DNA of 64,000 nucleotides from Bacteroidales bacterium (GCA_017454945.1 JAFTCA010000027.1:24494-88493); one strand, 5' to 3'; positions 53,544 through 62,843 are shown, numbered from the stretch's first letter. Translations and numbers: made by a program. Notes: generated from the sequence alone by a model not told the origin.

Positions 53544-56294
53544 TCAACCGCATTTCGAGTAGGAGCAGTTGGTGCAAGTCAGGCAGCCTTCCTTGAACTC
53601 CATGGTATTCTCTTGACCGCAGCTGGGGCAAACAACGCCCTTCTGCTTGGTACCATCTTGGATGAATTTCTTCAGGGCTCTGATCACACCGTTCTTCCAA
53701 GAGTTAATGGCATCTTCGCGGAAGTTGAGGCCGGAGATGATGTTAATAACATTCAACAACGGAATTTCGTGACGGAGCAATGCGGAAATCATCTTAGCAT
53801 AGTTCCAGAATTCGGGATTGAAGCAGCGCGACAAGCCTCTCATCAGCACTTCGTAGCCGTCTTTGTCGAAATATTGGAAGTCGTACACTTTGGTGCCGTC
53901 TTCGTTGCGGTTTTTGATAATGTTGCCTCTTTCAACCCATTTCGGAATCGGGAAGCGGTCTTCTTCGGTCTTACCAGTGAAGATTTCGTAAGGTCTGCCG
54001 TCCTTCATGCCGATAAAGGCCACCCAATCTTCGTTGTTGTTCTTGAAACGAACGATTTCTGCCTTCAGCACTTTAGGTCTCTTTTGCGGTTTGGCCTCTT
54101 CCTTGGGAGCTTCCTTCTTGCTGGCTGAGTTGAGGACGCCGTCGCGCGAGCCGTCGCGGTAAACGGTCATACCCTTGCAGCCCACTTCCCAAGCTTTGAA
54201 GTAGAGGTTTCCAACCGTCTCTTCCGTCGTGTCGGCCGGCAAATTGATGGTTACCGAAATGGAGTGGTCAACCCATTTCTGTACCGCACCCTGCAGTTCC
54301 ACTTTCTTGATGTAGTCGGTGTCGGCAGCGGTCGATTTGTAATAGGGCGACTTTTCAACAACCGTCTGAATCTGAGCCTCATCCATAGCCTTCAGCTCAT
54401 CGCGGGTGTAGCCGTTCTTCTCGGCCCAGGTGATGAACTTGGGATGGAAGACCATATACTCCTCGAAGAAATCGCCGGTGGAGTCGCGCGTGGTCTTACG
54501 GTTGTTCATGTCGTTGGGGTTGACTTTACGTCTTCTCTTGTAAACCACATTGAAAGCGGGCTCAATACCAGAAGTTGTTTGAGTACAGATACTTACACTA
54601 CCCGTGGGCGCAATCGTCAGCAGGGCGATGTTGCGGCGGCCGTAGCGGATCATATCCTCATATAATTTTTCATCGGCTTCTTTGATACGAAGGATGAACG
54701 GATTGTTGGCTTCCTTAATGCTGCTATAAACGGGGAAGGCGCCTCTTTCCTTGGCCATGGTTACCGATGAGCGGTAAGCGGCGAGGGCCAGCTGTTTGTG
54801 CACTTCGGTCGAGAAGGCGTTGCCCTGGTCGGAGCCGTAGCGGATGTTGAGCGCGGCCAGCATGTCGCCTTCGGCGGTGATTCCCAGACCGGTACGACGG
54901 CCTTTCATCGACTGTTTCTTAATCTTGTGCCAGAGTTCCAGCTCAACGCGTTTCACGTCTTCCGTTTCGGGGTCGCTCTTCACCTTGTCGATGATTTTGT
55001 CAATCTTCTCAATTTCAAGGTCGATGATGTCGTCCATCAGGCGTTGTGCATATTGAACATGCTGTTTGAATAACGGCATATTGAACGTAGCCTCTTCGGT
55101 GAACGGATTATCAACGTAGCTATAGAGGTTCATGGCAATCAGACGGCAGCTGTCGTAAGGACAGAGCGGAATTTCGCCGCAGGGGTTGGTCGATATGGTG
55201 CGGAAGCCCTCCGATGCGTAGCAATCGGGAATAGCCTCCTGTTGGATGGTATCCCAGAAGAGGATGCCGGGTTCGGCCGATTTCCAGGCGTTGTGGATAA
55301 TCTTGTTCCACAAGGCGCGGGCGTCGATTTCCTGTTTGAACTTCGGATTGTCGGAGTCGATAGGATATTGCTGTACGAACGGCTTGCCATCAACGACGCA
55401 CTGCATGAACTCGTGGCTGATACGTACCGACACGTTGGCGCCAGTCACTTTGCCTTCGGTCATCTTGGCATCGATAAATCTTTCTGCATCAGGATGTTTG
55501 ATTGATATAGAGAGCATCAACGCACCGCGGCGGCCGTCTTGAGCCACTTCGCGGGTCGAGTTGGAGTATCTTTCCATGAAGGGAACCACGCCCGTAGAGG
55601 TGTGGGCACAATTCTTAACGAAACTGCCGGTGGGACGGATGTGCGACAAGTCGTGGCCAACGCCGCCACGGCGCTTCATCAGCTGAACTTGCTCCTCGTC
55701 CATCTTCATGATGCCGCCGTAGGAGTCGGAATTGCCGCTGTTGCCAATCACAAAGCAGTTCGACAACGACGAGATTTGGTAATTGTTGCCGATACCGGCC
55801 ATGGGACTACCTTGCGGGATGATGAATTTGAAGCGGTCGAACAGTGAGAATATCAACTCTTCGCTCATCGGGTTGGGATATTTGCGCTCAATGCGGGCAA
55901 ACTCTCTGGCCATACGGCGATGCATCTGTTCGGGCGATTTCTCCAGCAACTCGCCTTTCTCGTTTTTCAAAGCATACTTGTCAATCCAAACGCCGGCGGC
56001 CAATTCATCTCCGTCGAAATACTTAACCACATCCTCAAAAATGTCTTGCTTCTGGTAAGTCACCGGTTGGGCTGTTTCTTCTTCCTTCATCATGCTCTTT
56101 TCCTCTTGTTCTTTTACGGTATCAACATAATCTGTGGGCGTACTAACGGTTAACATCTCCTGGATTTTGTCCATGCTTAACTCTCGAGAAGCCATCATAG
56201 CGGAATTGTTTCCTTTGACAGTCTTCGGACTTGCCACTTTTACCGAATCTTCGGGCTCGTTGAAATTAAAAATAAGTTCACCATTCATACGCAA
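53544..56294 (-). CDS. nrdJ: Adenosylcobalamin-dependent ribonucleotide reductase (class II)
   Basis: 916 residues. It reduces ribonucleotides to deoxyribonucleotides without oxygen. The active-site loop is STNPCGEIPLCPYDSCRL, the second Cys pair region GSVSICTQTTSGIEPAFNV is present, and the C-terminus ends in a zinc-ribbon (VCPSCGQEN, then CLTCTNCSYSKCG) that also supplies the shuttling cysteines. The first 80 residues are a low-complexity extension. I saw no cobalamin riboswitch in the 450 bases upstream. The start at MRMNGELIFNF follows a good promoter box by about 20 bases. Confidence 0.95.
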   Translation of the reverse strand: MRMNGELIFNFNEPEDSVKVASPKTVKGNNSAMMASRELSMDKIQEMLTVSTPTDYVDTVKEQEEKSMMKEEETAQPVTYQKQDIFEDVVKYFDGDELAAGVWIDKYALKNEKGELLEKSPEQMHRRMAREFARIERKYPNPMSEELIFSLFDRFKFIIPQGSPMAGIGNNYQISSLSNCFVIGNSGNSDSYGGIMKMDEEQVQLMKRRGGVGHDLSHIRPTGSFVKNCAHTSTGVVPFMERYSNSTREVAQDGRRGALMLSISIKHPDAERFIDAKMTEGKVTGANVSVRISHEFMQCVVDGKPFVQQYPIDSDNPKFKQEIDARALWNKIIHNAWKSAEPGILFWDTIQQEAIPDCYASEGFRTISTNPCGEIPLCPYDSCRLIAMNLYSYVDNPFTEEATFNMPLFKQHVQYAQRLMDDIIDLEIEKIDKIIDKVKSDPETEDVKRVELELWHKIKKQSMKGRRTGLGITAEGDMLAALNIRYGSDQGNAFSTEVHKQLALAAYRSSVTMAKERGAFPVYSSIKEANNPFILRIKEADEKLYEDMIRYGRRNIALLTIAPTGSVSICTQTTSGIEPAFNVVYKRRRKVNPNDMNNRKTTRDSTGDFFEEYMVFHPKFITWAEKNGYTRDELKAMDEAQIQTVVEKSPYYKSTAADTDYIKKVELQGAVQKWVDHSISVTINLPADTTEETVGNLYFKAWEVGCKGMTVYRDGSRDGVLNSASKKEAPKEEAKPQKRPKVLKAEIVRFKNNNEDWVAFIGMKDGRPYEIFTGKTEEDRFPIPKWVERGNIIKNRNEDGTKVYDFQYFDKDGYEVLMRGLSRCFNPEFWNYAKMISALLRHEIPLLNVINIISGLNFREDAINSWKNGVIRALKKFIQDGTKQKGVVCPSCGQENTMEFKEGCLTCTNCSYSKCG

Positions 56295-56314
56295 TGTATT
56301 AAAGCTTAAAATTT

Positions 56315-56322
56315 CAAATATA
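56315..56322 (-). promoter_or_regulatory. Promoter -7 element TATATTTG for the reductase
   Basis: Exact match on the minus strand. Confidence 0.6.
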
Positions 56323-56691
56323 TATGAACGACATAAAGACTATCCAGCCCCACAATATCTACCTAAAAGCTTATATCGCTTATTTTCAAGCGTTTGTAAA
56401 AACAATTTGAGGGTTATTTTCACGATGACAAATGTAGAATTTTTCATTTTTTCGCACCATATTTTCCAAAACTTATTATTAACAAAATTCAGTTAATAAA
56501 ATTTACTTTTGATTATTAGGAAATTACAAAAAAGCGTCAAAAAAGAGAAAAAAAATGGTTGTTTTTATCAAAAATAGTGTGGGAAAAGGGTGTTTTTTGG
56601 GGGTTAAAATTTCACTTTTTTAGAGATAATGGGCATTTTGGAATTTCCAAAAATTGAGAAATCGAAATTTTTGACAGCGGACCATGCAAAA

Positions 56692-56724
56692 CAAAAAAAG
56701 TGGTCCGAATTTCTTCGAACCACT
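56692..56724 (-). terminator. Intrinsic terminator of rpsU
   Basis: AGTGGTCCG (56699-56707) and CGAACCACT (56716-56724), one mismatch, then T7 on the minus strand. Confidence 0.8.
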
Positions 56725-56749
56725 CTTCCTTAAAGGTTGCCGTCGGCTG

Positions 56750-56947
56750 TTAGTTGTCAGCTTCCTGGCTTTGCAATTTCTGAACGTAAATTGCTTTCAA
56801 TCGTTGCTCCCTTTTGATCACACTGGGTTTGGTGAATTTCTGACGGTTACGCAGTTCTTTCACCACACCGGTCTTCTCAAATTTTCTTTTCAGTTTCTTC
56901 AAAGCTCTGTCGATGGTTTCGCCATCTTTTACGGGAACAATAATCAT
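56750..56947 (-). CDS. rpsU: 30S ribosomal protein S21
   Basis: 65 residues, a very basic protein with the S21 pattern (MIIVPVKDGETIDRALKKLK, RKFEKTGVVKELRNRQ). It joins the 30S subunit near the anti-Shine-Dalgarno region; in Bacteroidota S21 takes part in masking the 16S tail. Own promoter at 56996-57003 and own terminator, so it is a single-gene unit. Confidence 0.97.
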   Translation of the reverse strand: MIIVPVKDGETIDRALKKLKRKFEKTGVVKELRNRQKFTKPSVIKREQRLKAIYVQKLQSQEADN

Positions 56948-56995
56948 AAAAAATACCTCTTTCTTTTAAAGTTAATAATGATTTTTAAGGGGCTG

Positions 56996-57003
56996 CAAAA
57001 ATA
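56996..57003 (-). promoter_or_regulatory. Promoter -7 element TATTTTTG for rpsU
   Basis: Exact match on the minus strand, about 50 bases before the start codon. Confidence 0.65.
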
Positions 57004-57184
57004 CAACTTTTTTCATTTGCAACACCACAATTTTATTTTTCCAGTGATTTAAGAAAGTATTTATTATATAAAAATAATTGTATATCATTTAGTTATGATA
57101 ACCATTGCGGTTTTTCTCATCCGTTTTCTTTATTGGCGTTAAAAATTATTTTACACTTTGTTTTCATAATTTTAATATTTTTAT

Positions 57185-57192
57185 TATTTTTG
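57185..57192 (+). promoter_or_regulatory. Promoter -7 element TATTTTTG for the four-helix protein
   Basis: Exact match, 22 bases before the ATG. Confidence 0.6.
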
Positions 57193-57214
57193 CACTAACA
57201 AAAATCATAGAATT

Positions 57215-57766
57215 ATGTATAACGAAACCTTTTTAAAGAAAAAGAATTACAAGAATTTCATATTCTACAAAAAGACATTATGTATTTATGATATTACCTT
57301 TTACTTCGCTAAAAAATATTTGAAGCGTGGCGACAGAACGGTTGATCAAATGATTCAAGCGGCAAGAAGTGGAAAACAAAATATCATTGAAGGCACTGAA
57401 GCTGCGATGACAAGTTCCGAAACAGAAATCAAACTAATTAATGTAGCTCGAGCTAGTTTAATGGAACTGTTAGCAGATTACGAAGACTATGCACGCGTGC
57501 ACAATCTTACCACCTGGGATTCTTCTCATCCTAGGTATGCCAATTTATTAGACTACTGCTTCCAACATAATGAGCCCACCCATTATTCTGGATTGCTACC
57601 CAATATGAACGAAGAAGAAATTTGTAATACTGCCATCACGCTTATCCATCAAACCGATGCGGCTCTAAGCAAATACCTTAAAATCCTACAAGACAGGTTT
57701 AGTAAGACTGGTGGTGTTAGAGAAAAAATGACCCAGGCCAGGCTGAATGCCAAAAAGAAAAAATAG
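57215..57766 (+). CDS. Four-helix-bundle (S23/IVP-like) protein with suffix domain
   Basis: 183 residues. Core KTLCIYDITFYFAKKYLKRG followed by RTVDQMIQAARSGKQNIIEG is the 23S rRNA intervening-sequence protein fold (four-helix bundle). The C-terminal extension (FSKTGGVREKMTQARLNAKK) marks the four-helix-bundle suffix subgroup. In other bacteria the gene lies within inserts in 23S rRNA; here it stands alone between rpsU and the transglycosylase. AT-rich and probably acquired; its role is unknown. Confidence 0.8.
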   Translation: MYNETFLKKKNYKNFIFYKKTLCIYDITFYFAKKYLKRGDRTVDQMIQAARSGKQNIIEGTEAAMTSSETEIKLINVARASLMELLADYEDYARVHNLTTWDSSHPRYANLLDYCFQHNEPTHYSGLLPNMNEEEICNTAITLIHQTDAALSKYLKILQDRFSKTGGVREKMTQARLNAKKKK

Positions 57767-57805
57767 CTAATTGGTGGAAAAACAAATATGCTTGCACCAT
57801 TGCTC

Positions 57806-57846
57806 GGTGCTATAGGCGCTATAGGAACTATAGCGCCTATAGCACC
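57806..57846. repeat. Perfect 19-bp hairpin built from four CTATAG units
   Basis: Bases 57806-57824 are perfectly inverted at 57828-57846, with loop GAA. CTATAG occurs at 57810, 57819, 57828 and 57837, exactly nine bases apart (counting the unit from its C). It lies between convergent genes and ends two bases before the transglycosylase stop. No T-tract follows on either strand. Confidence 0.75.
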
Positions 57847-57848
57847 TT

Positions 57849-59393
57849 CTATCTCGGAATTCTAATCTTCTGCCCTACCGAAATGTCATTCATGTTGCTG
57901 ATTTTGTTGTAAGTGGCTAACTCTTTAGCACTTTTGTGGTACTTGGAGGCAATGCCATACAACGTGTCACCTTTCTTTACTATATAAATAATATCCTCTT
58001 TGGGTTGCGTCTCAACGGCAGGGGGGGGGGCAACGGCAGCTCCTGTGCTATCGGTCTGCACGGCCGGAGCCGGGACTGGTGTTGCTGGTTTCGGCTCCTC
58101 TTTGGGCGCCACATACTCGTAACCCACAAACAAGCGTTGTTTCACCTTCAATGTGTTGCTCTTCAGGTTGTTCATCTTCTTCAACTCATAAACCGACAGA
58201 CCATACTTGGAGGCGATGCGGCTTAAGGTCTCGCCGTTCCGCACTGTGTGGTACTTCTTCTTGCTCTGCAAATCCAACGTCTTGCCCGTAAACTGGCTTT
58301 CGTACACCTTGAGCGGGGTAAAGTACTCATCGTAATGGTAGGCATGGATAGAATCCTTCAACTCGAGGTAGCGCAACACATCCTGACTGCGCAACTTGAG
58401 CGGATAGGGCTTCGTATAGGCGGGCACCACATTGCGCTTGTACTGCGGATTGAAGGTTTGCAACTCTTCCATGTCGATATTCAACACCTTGGAGACCTGC
58501 TCCAAATGCAGTTCCTTGTCAACCATCACCGTATCCACATCCGAAGGAATGGAAATGTCGGCGGCCGCAATACCATGGGCATTGTGATACTTCATCATGT
58601 AGTAGGCCGCGATGTAGATAGGGAAATAGTTTTGCGTTTCGCGGGGCAGATAGGGACTGATGGCCCAGTACGAGGTTTTGCCTCCCGAGCGCAGGATAGC
58701 CTTGCGCACATTGCCCACGCCGCAGTTGTAGGCGGCAATGGCCAACCCCCAGTCGTTGAACATGTTGTACAAATCCTTGAGATGGCGGGCGGCCGCATCG
58801 GTGGCCTTCACGGGGTCGCGGCGGTCGTCGATGAAGGTGTTGACCTCCAGACCGTACATTTTGCCCGTGGTGTACATGAACTGCCAGATGCCGGTGGCTC
58901 CGGCTGGCGAAACGGCCGTCGGGTTCAGGCTCGACTCTATAATGGTCAGATAGACAAGCTCTTCGGGCAGGCCATACTTGTCGAAAATCTCCTGCATCCA
59001 CGGGAAATAGTACTGCGCCAAACCCAACTGCGCCGACGAGGAGCGCTTACGCACATTGACATACAGGTTAATCCACTTCTTCACCCGCTCGTTGTAAGCC
59101 AACGGTATGGCCGTGCTGATTTTCTTGAGCCTCATAATATATAAGGAATCCATATTGGAGGCCTCCTGCACCGAGTCGGAAAGATGGGACAGCACACTGT
59201 TGGAATTCACTATCTCACGACGCACATACCACAGGTTCAGCATTTTATCCATATCACTGAGCACTTCCTGCTTGAACTCGTTGTCGGTAGCCGCCTGCGC
59301 ACTGTCCAAGTTATACGCATAAATTTTGTCCTGGGCAACCAAAACGGGCAGCCAGCAAGCGAAAAACAGGAAGGTGACAAGTATGCGTTTCAT
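57849..59393 (-). CDS. Lytic transglycosylase with two LysM domains (MltD-like)
   Basis: 514 residues from MKRILVTFLFFACWLPVLVA (signal peptide). The SLT domain has YGLPEELVYLTIIESSLNP with the catalytic Glu, then SPAGATGIWQFMYTTGKMYG and IAAYNCGVGNV. LysM 1 (VRNGETLSRIASKYGLSVYE) is near 380, LysM 2 (VKKGDTLYGIASKYHKSAKE) near 472. The linker contains a run of ten C on the coding strand (58021-58030) coding for Pro-Pro-Pro, where slippage would remove LysM 2. It cleaves peptidoglycan with 1,6-anhydro-MurNAc formation. An upstream ATG at 59477 precedes the promoter. Confidence 0.92.
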   Translation of the reverse strand: MKRILVTFLFFACWLPVLVAQDKIYAYNLDSAQAATDNEFKQEVLSDMDKMLNLWYVRREIVNSNSVLSHLSDSVQEASNMDSLYIMRLKKISTAIPLAYNERVKKWINLYVNVRKRSSSAQLGLAQYYFPWMQEIFDKYGLPEELVYLTIIESSLNPTAVSPAGATGIWQFMYTTGKMYGLEVNTFIDDRRDPVKATDAAARHLKDLYNMFNDWGLAIAAYNCGVGNVRKAILRSGGKTSYWAISPYLPRETQNYFPIYIAAYYMMKYHNAHGIAAADISIPSDVDTVMVDKELHLEQVSKVLNIDMEELQTFNPQYKRNVVPAYTKPYPLKLRSQDVLRYLELKDSIHAYHYDEYFTPLKVYESQFTGKTLDLQSKKKYHTVRNGETLSRIASKYGLSVYELKKMNNLKSNTLKVKQRLFVGYEYVAPKEEPKPATPVPAPAVQTDSTGAAVAPPPAVETQPKEDIIYIVKKGDTLYGIASKYHKSAKELATYNKISNMNDISVGQKIRIPR

Positions 59394-59404
59394 TTTTCTC
59401 GGCG

Positions 59405-59412
59405 CAAAAATA
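59405..59412 (-). promoter_or_regulatory. Promoter -7 element TATTTTTG for the transglycosylase
   Basis: Exact match on the minus strand, 12 bases before the start codon, so a very short leader or leaderless message. Confidence 0.6.
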
Positions 59413-59486
59413 ACGAAAAAAATCCTACCTCTAGAATAGAACGCGCATTTTTTAAGGTCGGCAACGGCTATTTGCAAAAAGTACCG

Positions 59487-59494
59487 TATATTTG
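59487..59494 (+). promoter_or_regulatory. Promoter -7 element TATATTTG
   Basis: Exact match, upstream of the DUF3857 gene. Confidence 0.6.
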
Positions 59495-59579
59495 CCTTTT
59501 CAACTTGTAACCATTTCTTCTTTCTCTTTAGATTTATTATAACAAGTTGAATTTTAGTTATTTAAAATTAAATTATCGT

Positions 59580-61391
59580 ATGAAATACCGACTGCTTATC
59601 CTTCTTTTTCTGCTATCTTCGGTCCTCACTACCACGGCACAAAAAAAATACGATGCCGTTTTCAAGAAGATAGACAAGAGCTACACGCTTCATGCCGACG
59701 GCAGCATCGACTACACCTATCGCAAAGAGCTGCAGCTCAACTCGCAGCGCTCGTTCGACAAGATGTATGGTGAGACCTTTATCGTGTATAATCCCGATTT
59801 TCAGTCGCTTACCATCAATGAGGCCTACACCATCCGCAAGGACGGCTCGCGCGTGAACACGCCCGCCAATGCCTTCAACGAAGTGCTGCCCTCGAACTGC
59901 ACCGACTGCGGGCGCTACAACGGCGTGAAAGAGATGGTGGTAACGCACACGGCTTTGGAGTACGGAGCCACGATTGTGCTCGACTACACCATCCATCAAA
60001 AAGCTGGTTTACTGAAAGATATGTCAGAAATATTAGTCTTGGCCGAAAGTTCGCCCGTGGAGCAGTACCGTGTCAGCTTCACTTTTCCAAAGGAGAAAAA
60101 ATATCTTTTCAAGGGTTTTTATCAAGGACCCGATAACTCGACCCATACGTATAAAGACGGTTACGAGACGGTGACCGCAACCTTTTCCTCATTGCGCCAG
60201 ACCTCAGCAGAACCTTCTTTGCCAGCTGCCGTAGAATTATATCCCAACATAAAATTCTATAGCGCCGACAACGAAGAGATGCTGGAAACCATCCTGCGGC
60301 AACCTGCTCTTACACGCACGGAGCTGCCCGAATGCGACCTAGTGCTCTCACAAATCACCTCGCCCGACAAAGAGTACGTGAACAACATCCTGGCCATCCG
60401 CGATTGGGTGGTTGATAACGTACACTATAACGCATTGTCGTTCAAATACAACGGTTACAACATTGCGGATGCCAACACCGTTTGGAAGAGCAACTGCGGC
60501 AACGAGCCCGAAAAGGCCGTCCTGTTGGCCGCCATGCTACAACGGGCCGGCTACGATGCGCGCATAGGTGTCATGCTACCCGCTGACCTGAAGGAGTTTG
60601 CCGTGGCAGCCATCAGCCGCTGGGCCGTCTGGACCCGCGACCCGCTGACCAACAGCCCCCTCATCCTCTCGCCCATCACCAAAAACCAGGCTTCGCTCAC
60701 CAGCTTGCATCCAGAAGAGCAACTATTTCTGTTAAAAGAAGATAACAACCTTGAAGTGCTATTTGAGGAGCGACAAGACCACACCACCCTCGGCGGCGTG
60801 ATGACGCTCAAAGAGGACGGCACCGCCGAAGGCAACTTGTCGGCCACCATCTGCCACAACAACCTGCCCGCCTTCGAGCTGCTCAAAACCGACAACAAAG
60901 CTTCTTTCAACAAATTTATTAAAAACATTAAGGTGGAAGCCGACAACATACAACCCCTGAAAAACCGCGCTGGCTGGCACATTGACTACAAGGTGCAAGG
61001 TTTCAGCAAAAAGGAGATCGGCGGCGGCTATTTTTCGATGATGCTGCCCGAAGACAACCTCAGCGCAGTGGTCTCGGCCAACCGCCTGACTGCCAGTCGC
61101 CAGGAGCCTCTTGCCTGCACGCCTACCGCCCTGCTATACGAGCTGACCGTCTATGCGCCCGAGGGCTGCCGCATCGTCAACAAGTCGGCACACCTCAGCG
61201 AGACACAAGCTTTCGGCACGATGGACATCCGCATCGACGCCAACCCGAACGGTAGTGTCACCATCCGTCGGCAACTCACTATCACTCAAGACAGAATACC
61301 GACATCGCAGTATGCCAAGTTCCGCAAGATGATGGTAGAGTGGCAAGACGACACCTACCGCCGTATCGTCTTCAAAAAAAGCGAAGAGTAA
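59580..61391 (+). CDS. Secreted DUF3857 / transglutaminase-like protein
   Basis: 603 residues from MKYRLLILLFLLSSVLTTTA (signal peptide). DUF3857 covers about 25-200 (VFKKIDKSYTLHADGSIDYT). A transglutaminase-like core follows near 270-360 with the Cys in WKSNCGNEPEKAVLLAAMLQ and RAGYDARIGVML. The usual His and Asp positions are changed (ISRWAVWTRDPLTNSP), so catalysis is uncertain. A beta-sandwich ends the protein. An ATG 11 codons upstream at 59547 is possible but spoils the signal peptide. Function unknown; such proteins are common periplasmic components in Bacteroidota. Confidence 0.82.
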   Translation: MKYRLLILLFLLSSVLTTTAQKKYDAVFKKIDKSYTLHADGSIDYTYRKELQLNSQRSFDKMYGETFIVYNPDFQSLTINEAYTIRKDGSRVNTPANAFNEVLPSNCTDCGRYNGVKEMVVTHTALEYGATIVLDYTIHQKAGLLKDMSEILVLAESSPVEQYRVSFTFPKEKKYLFKGFYQGPDNSTHTYKDGYETVTATFSSLRQTSAEPSLPAAVELYPNIKFYSADNEEMLETILRQPALTRTELPECDLVLSQITSPDKEYVNNILAIRDWVVDNVHYNALSFKYNGYNIADANTVWKSNCGNEPEKAVLLAAMLQRAGYDARIGVMLPADLKEFAVAAISRWAVWTRDPLTNSPLILSPITKNQASLTSLHPEEQLFLLKEDNNLEVLFEERQDHTTLGGVMTLKEDGTAEGNLSATICHNNLPAFELLKTDNKASFNKFIKNIKVEADNIQPLKNRAGWHIDYKVQGFSKKEIGGGYFSMMLPEDNLSAVVSANRLTASRQEPLACTPTALLYELTVYAPEGCRIVNKSAHLSETQAFGTMDIRIDANPNGSVTIRRQLTITQDRIPTSQYAKFRKMMVEWQDDTYRRIVFKKSEE

Positions 61392-61416
61392 CGCCTTTTT
61401 GAACTCTATTTTTGAT

Positions 61417-61434
61417 TATTTTTGCGAAAACAAA
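61417..61434 (+). promoter_or_regulatory. Two TATTTTTG boxes ten bases apart
   Basis: TATTTTTG at 61417-61424 and again at 61427-61434. The nearer one gives a start near 61441, 12 bases before the NifU-like ATG. Confidence 0.55.
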
Positions 61435-61452
61435 TTAAACACGGATAACACT

Positions 61453-61701
61453 ATGGAAAATCCCACTTTAGAACAAAAAGTAAGATCTATCATCACACAA
61501 ATACGTCCCTACCTGCAGCAGGACGGCGGCGATGTGGAATTCATCGAACTGACCCCCGACAATATTGTCAAGGTGAAACTGCAGGGCGCCTGTGGCACCT
61601 GCCCCCACGCCAAGATGACCTTGAAGAGCGGCATTGAAGCCACCCTCAAGCAATACCTTCCCGAAGTTAAGGGTGTAGTTGACATAGTTTTAGGATTTTA
61701 A
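61453..61701 (+). CDS. NifU C-terminal-domain iron-sulfur scaffold protein
   Basis: 82 residues from MENPTLEQKVRSIITQIRPY. The domain has the YLQQDGGDVEFIEL pattern and the cluster-binding motif CGTCPHAKMTLKSGIEATLK. It carries Fe-S clusters to target proteins. A frame open 18 codons upstream would start before the transcription start. It precedes ychF by 12 bases, likely on one message. Confidence 0.94.
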   Translation: MENPTLEQKVRSIITQIRPYLQQDGGDVEFIELTPDNIVKVKLQGACGTCPHAKMTLKSGIEATLKQYLPEVKGVVDIVLGF

Positions 61702-61713
61702 AAAAGAGAGAAA

Positions 61714-62811
61714 ATGAGTTTGAAATGTGGCATTATCGGTCTTACCAACTCAGGAAAGACCACCATGTTTAATTGCATATCTAACACCAAAGCCGCCATC
61801 ACCGACTTTGCTTACAGCACTAACAAGTCGAACATCGGCGTTTGTCCCGTGCCCGACGAGCGGCTGACCAAGATCAACAGTTTCATCCAGGCCGACAAGC
61901 TGGTGTACGCCACGTTGGATGTGGTTGACATTCCCGGTTTGGCCAAGGGTGCCAGCCAGGGCGAAGGCATCGGCAACAGCTTTCTGGCCGACGTGCGCCT
62001 CTGCGACGCGCTGATACACGTGCTGCGTTGTTTCGACAATCCCAACCTACCGCACGTGGAGGGCTCCATCGACCCCGTGCGCGACATCGAGATTGTGGAT
62101 TTCGAGCTGCAAGTCAAGGACTTGGAACAGATAGACCGCAAAATACAAAAAGTGGAGAAAGCTGCCAAGGTAGGCGACAAGAACGCCAAGCACGACCTAG
62201 CCGTTTTGCAGAAATACAAAGCCCATTTGGAAGATTTCCAAAACGTTCGCACGCTGGAAGTCACGCCCGACGAGCAGGCTGTGGTGGCCGACATGATGCT
62301 GCTCACCGCCAAGCCCGTCATGTTTGTCTGCAATGTGAACGACGATGATGCCGTGAATGGCAACGCATACGTGGAGCAAGTGAAAGAGTATCTGAAAGAT
62401 AAAGACGCTGAGATGCTGGTCATTGCCGGCAAGATTGAGTCGGAGATTGCCGAGTTGGACAACGAAGAGGACCGCATGGCCTTCCTGGCCGACGTCGGCC
62501 TCAGCGAGCCCGGTGTCAACAAGGTGATTCGCTCGGCATATAAGTTGCTGAACCTCATATCGTTCTTCACGGTCGGTGGCAAGGAGAACCGGGCGTGGAC
62601 CATCACCAAGGGTATGCTGGCACCGCAGGCTGCGGGCGTCATCCACAGCGATTTGGAGCGCGGCTTCATCAGAGCCGAGGTTATCAAGTACGACGACCTC
62701 GTGGCTTTGGGGTCGGAGCTCAAGTGCAAAGAGGCCGGCAAGCTCTCTGTTGAAGGCAAGAACTACGAAGTGCAAGACGGTGATATTTTGCACATTAGGT
62801 TTAATGTGTAG
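61714..62811 (+). CDS. ychF: Redox-regulated ATPase YchF (Obg family)
   Basis: 365 residues. P-loop GLTNSGKTTMF at about 9-19, DIPGLAKGASQGEGIGNSFL near 70-89, and the NxxE-type specificity motif as CNVNDDDAVNG, which explains ATP preference. A coiled-coil insertion (120-180) and the C-terminal TGS domain (from about 280) are complete. The P-loop reads TNSGKT where most bacteria have PNVGKS, still within the G-x4-GK-S/T rule. It binds ribosomes and is implicated in stress responses. Confidence 0.94.
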   Translation: MSLKCGIIGLTNSGKTTMFNCISNTKAAITDFAYSTNKSNIGVCPVPDERLTKINSFIQADKLVYATLDVVDIPGLAKGASQGEGIGNSFLADVRLCDALIHVLRCFDNPNLPHVEGSIDPVRDIEIVDFELQVKDLEQIDRKIQKVEKAAKVGDKNAKHDLAVLQKYKAHLEDFQNVRTLEVTPDEQAVVADMMLLTAKPVMFVCNVNDDDAVNGNAYVEQVKEYLKDKDAEMLVIAGKIESEIAELDNEEDRMAFLADVGLSEPGVNKVIRSAYKLLNLISFFTVGGKENRAWTITKGMLAPQAAGVIHSDLERGFIRAEVIKYDDLVALGSELKCKEAGKLSVEGKNYEVQDGDILHIRFNV

Positions 62812-62843
62812 GGACGAACCTTTTTGCCGATGTCTCTGTCTGT

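Larger units (their letters stand above)
56295..56749. other. 455-base gene-free spacer between rpsU and the reductase gene
   Basis: Holds the reductase promoter (TATATTTG, minus strand, 56315-56322) and the rpsU terminator (56692-56724). The rest, 56330-56690, is very AT-rich with one 8-bp dyad (TTTTGGAA/TTCCAAAA, 56636-56652). No riboswitch motif and no gene seen. Confidence 0.6.

Noticed and set aside
56295..56749. Cobalamin riboswitch before the class II reductase
   Set aside because: No B12-box-like motif or multi-helix arrangement could be seen on the coding strand.
58248..59144. 298-codon open frame opposite the transglycosylase
   Set aside because: Shadow of a conserved catalytic domain; no start signals.
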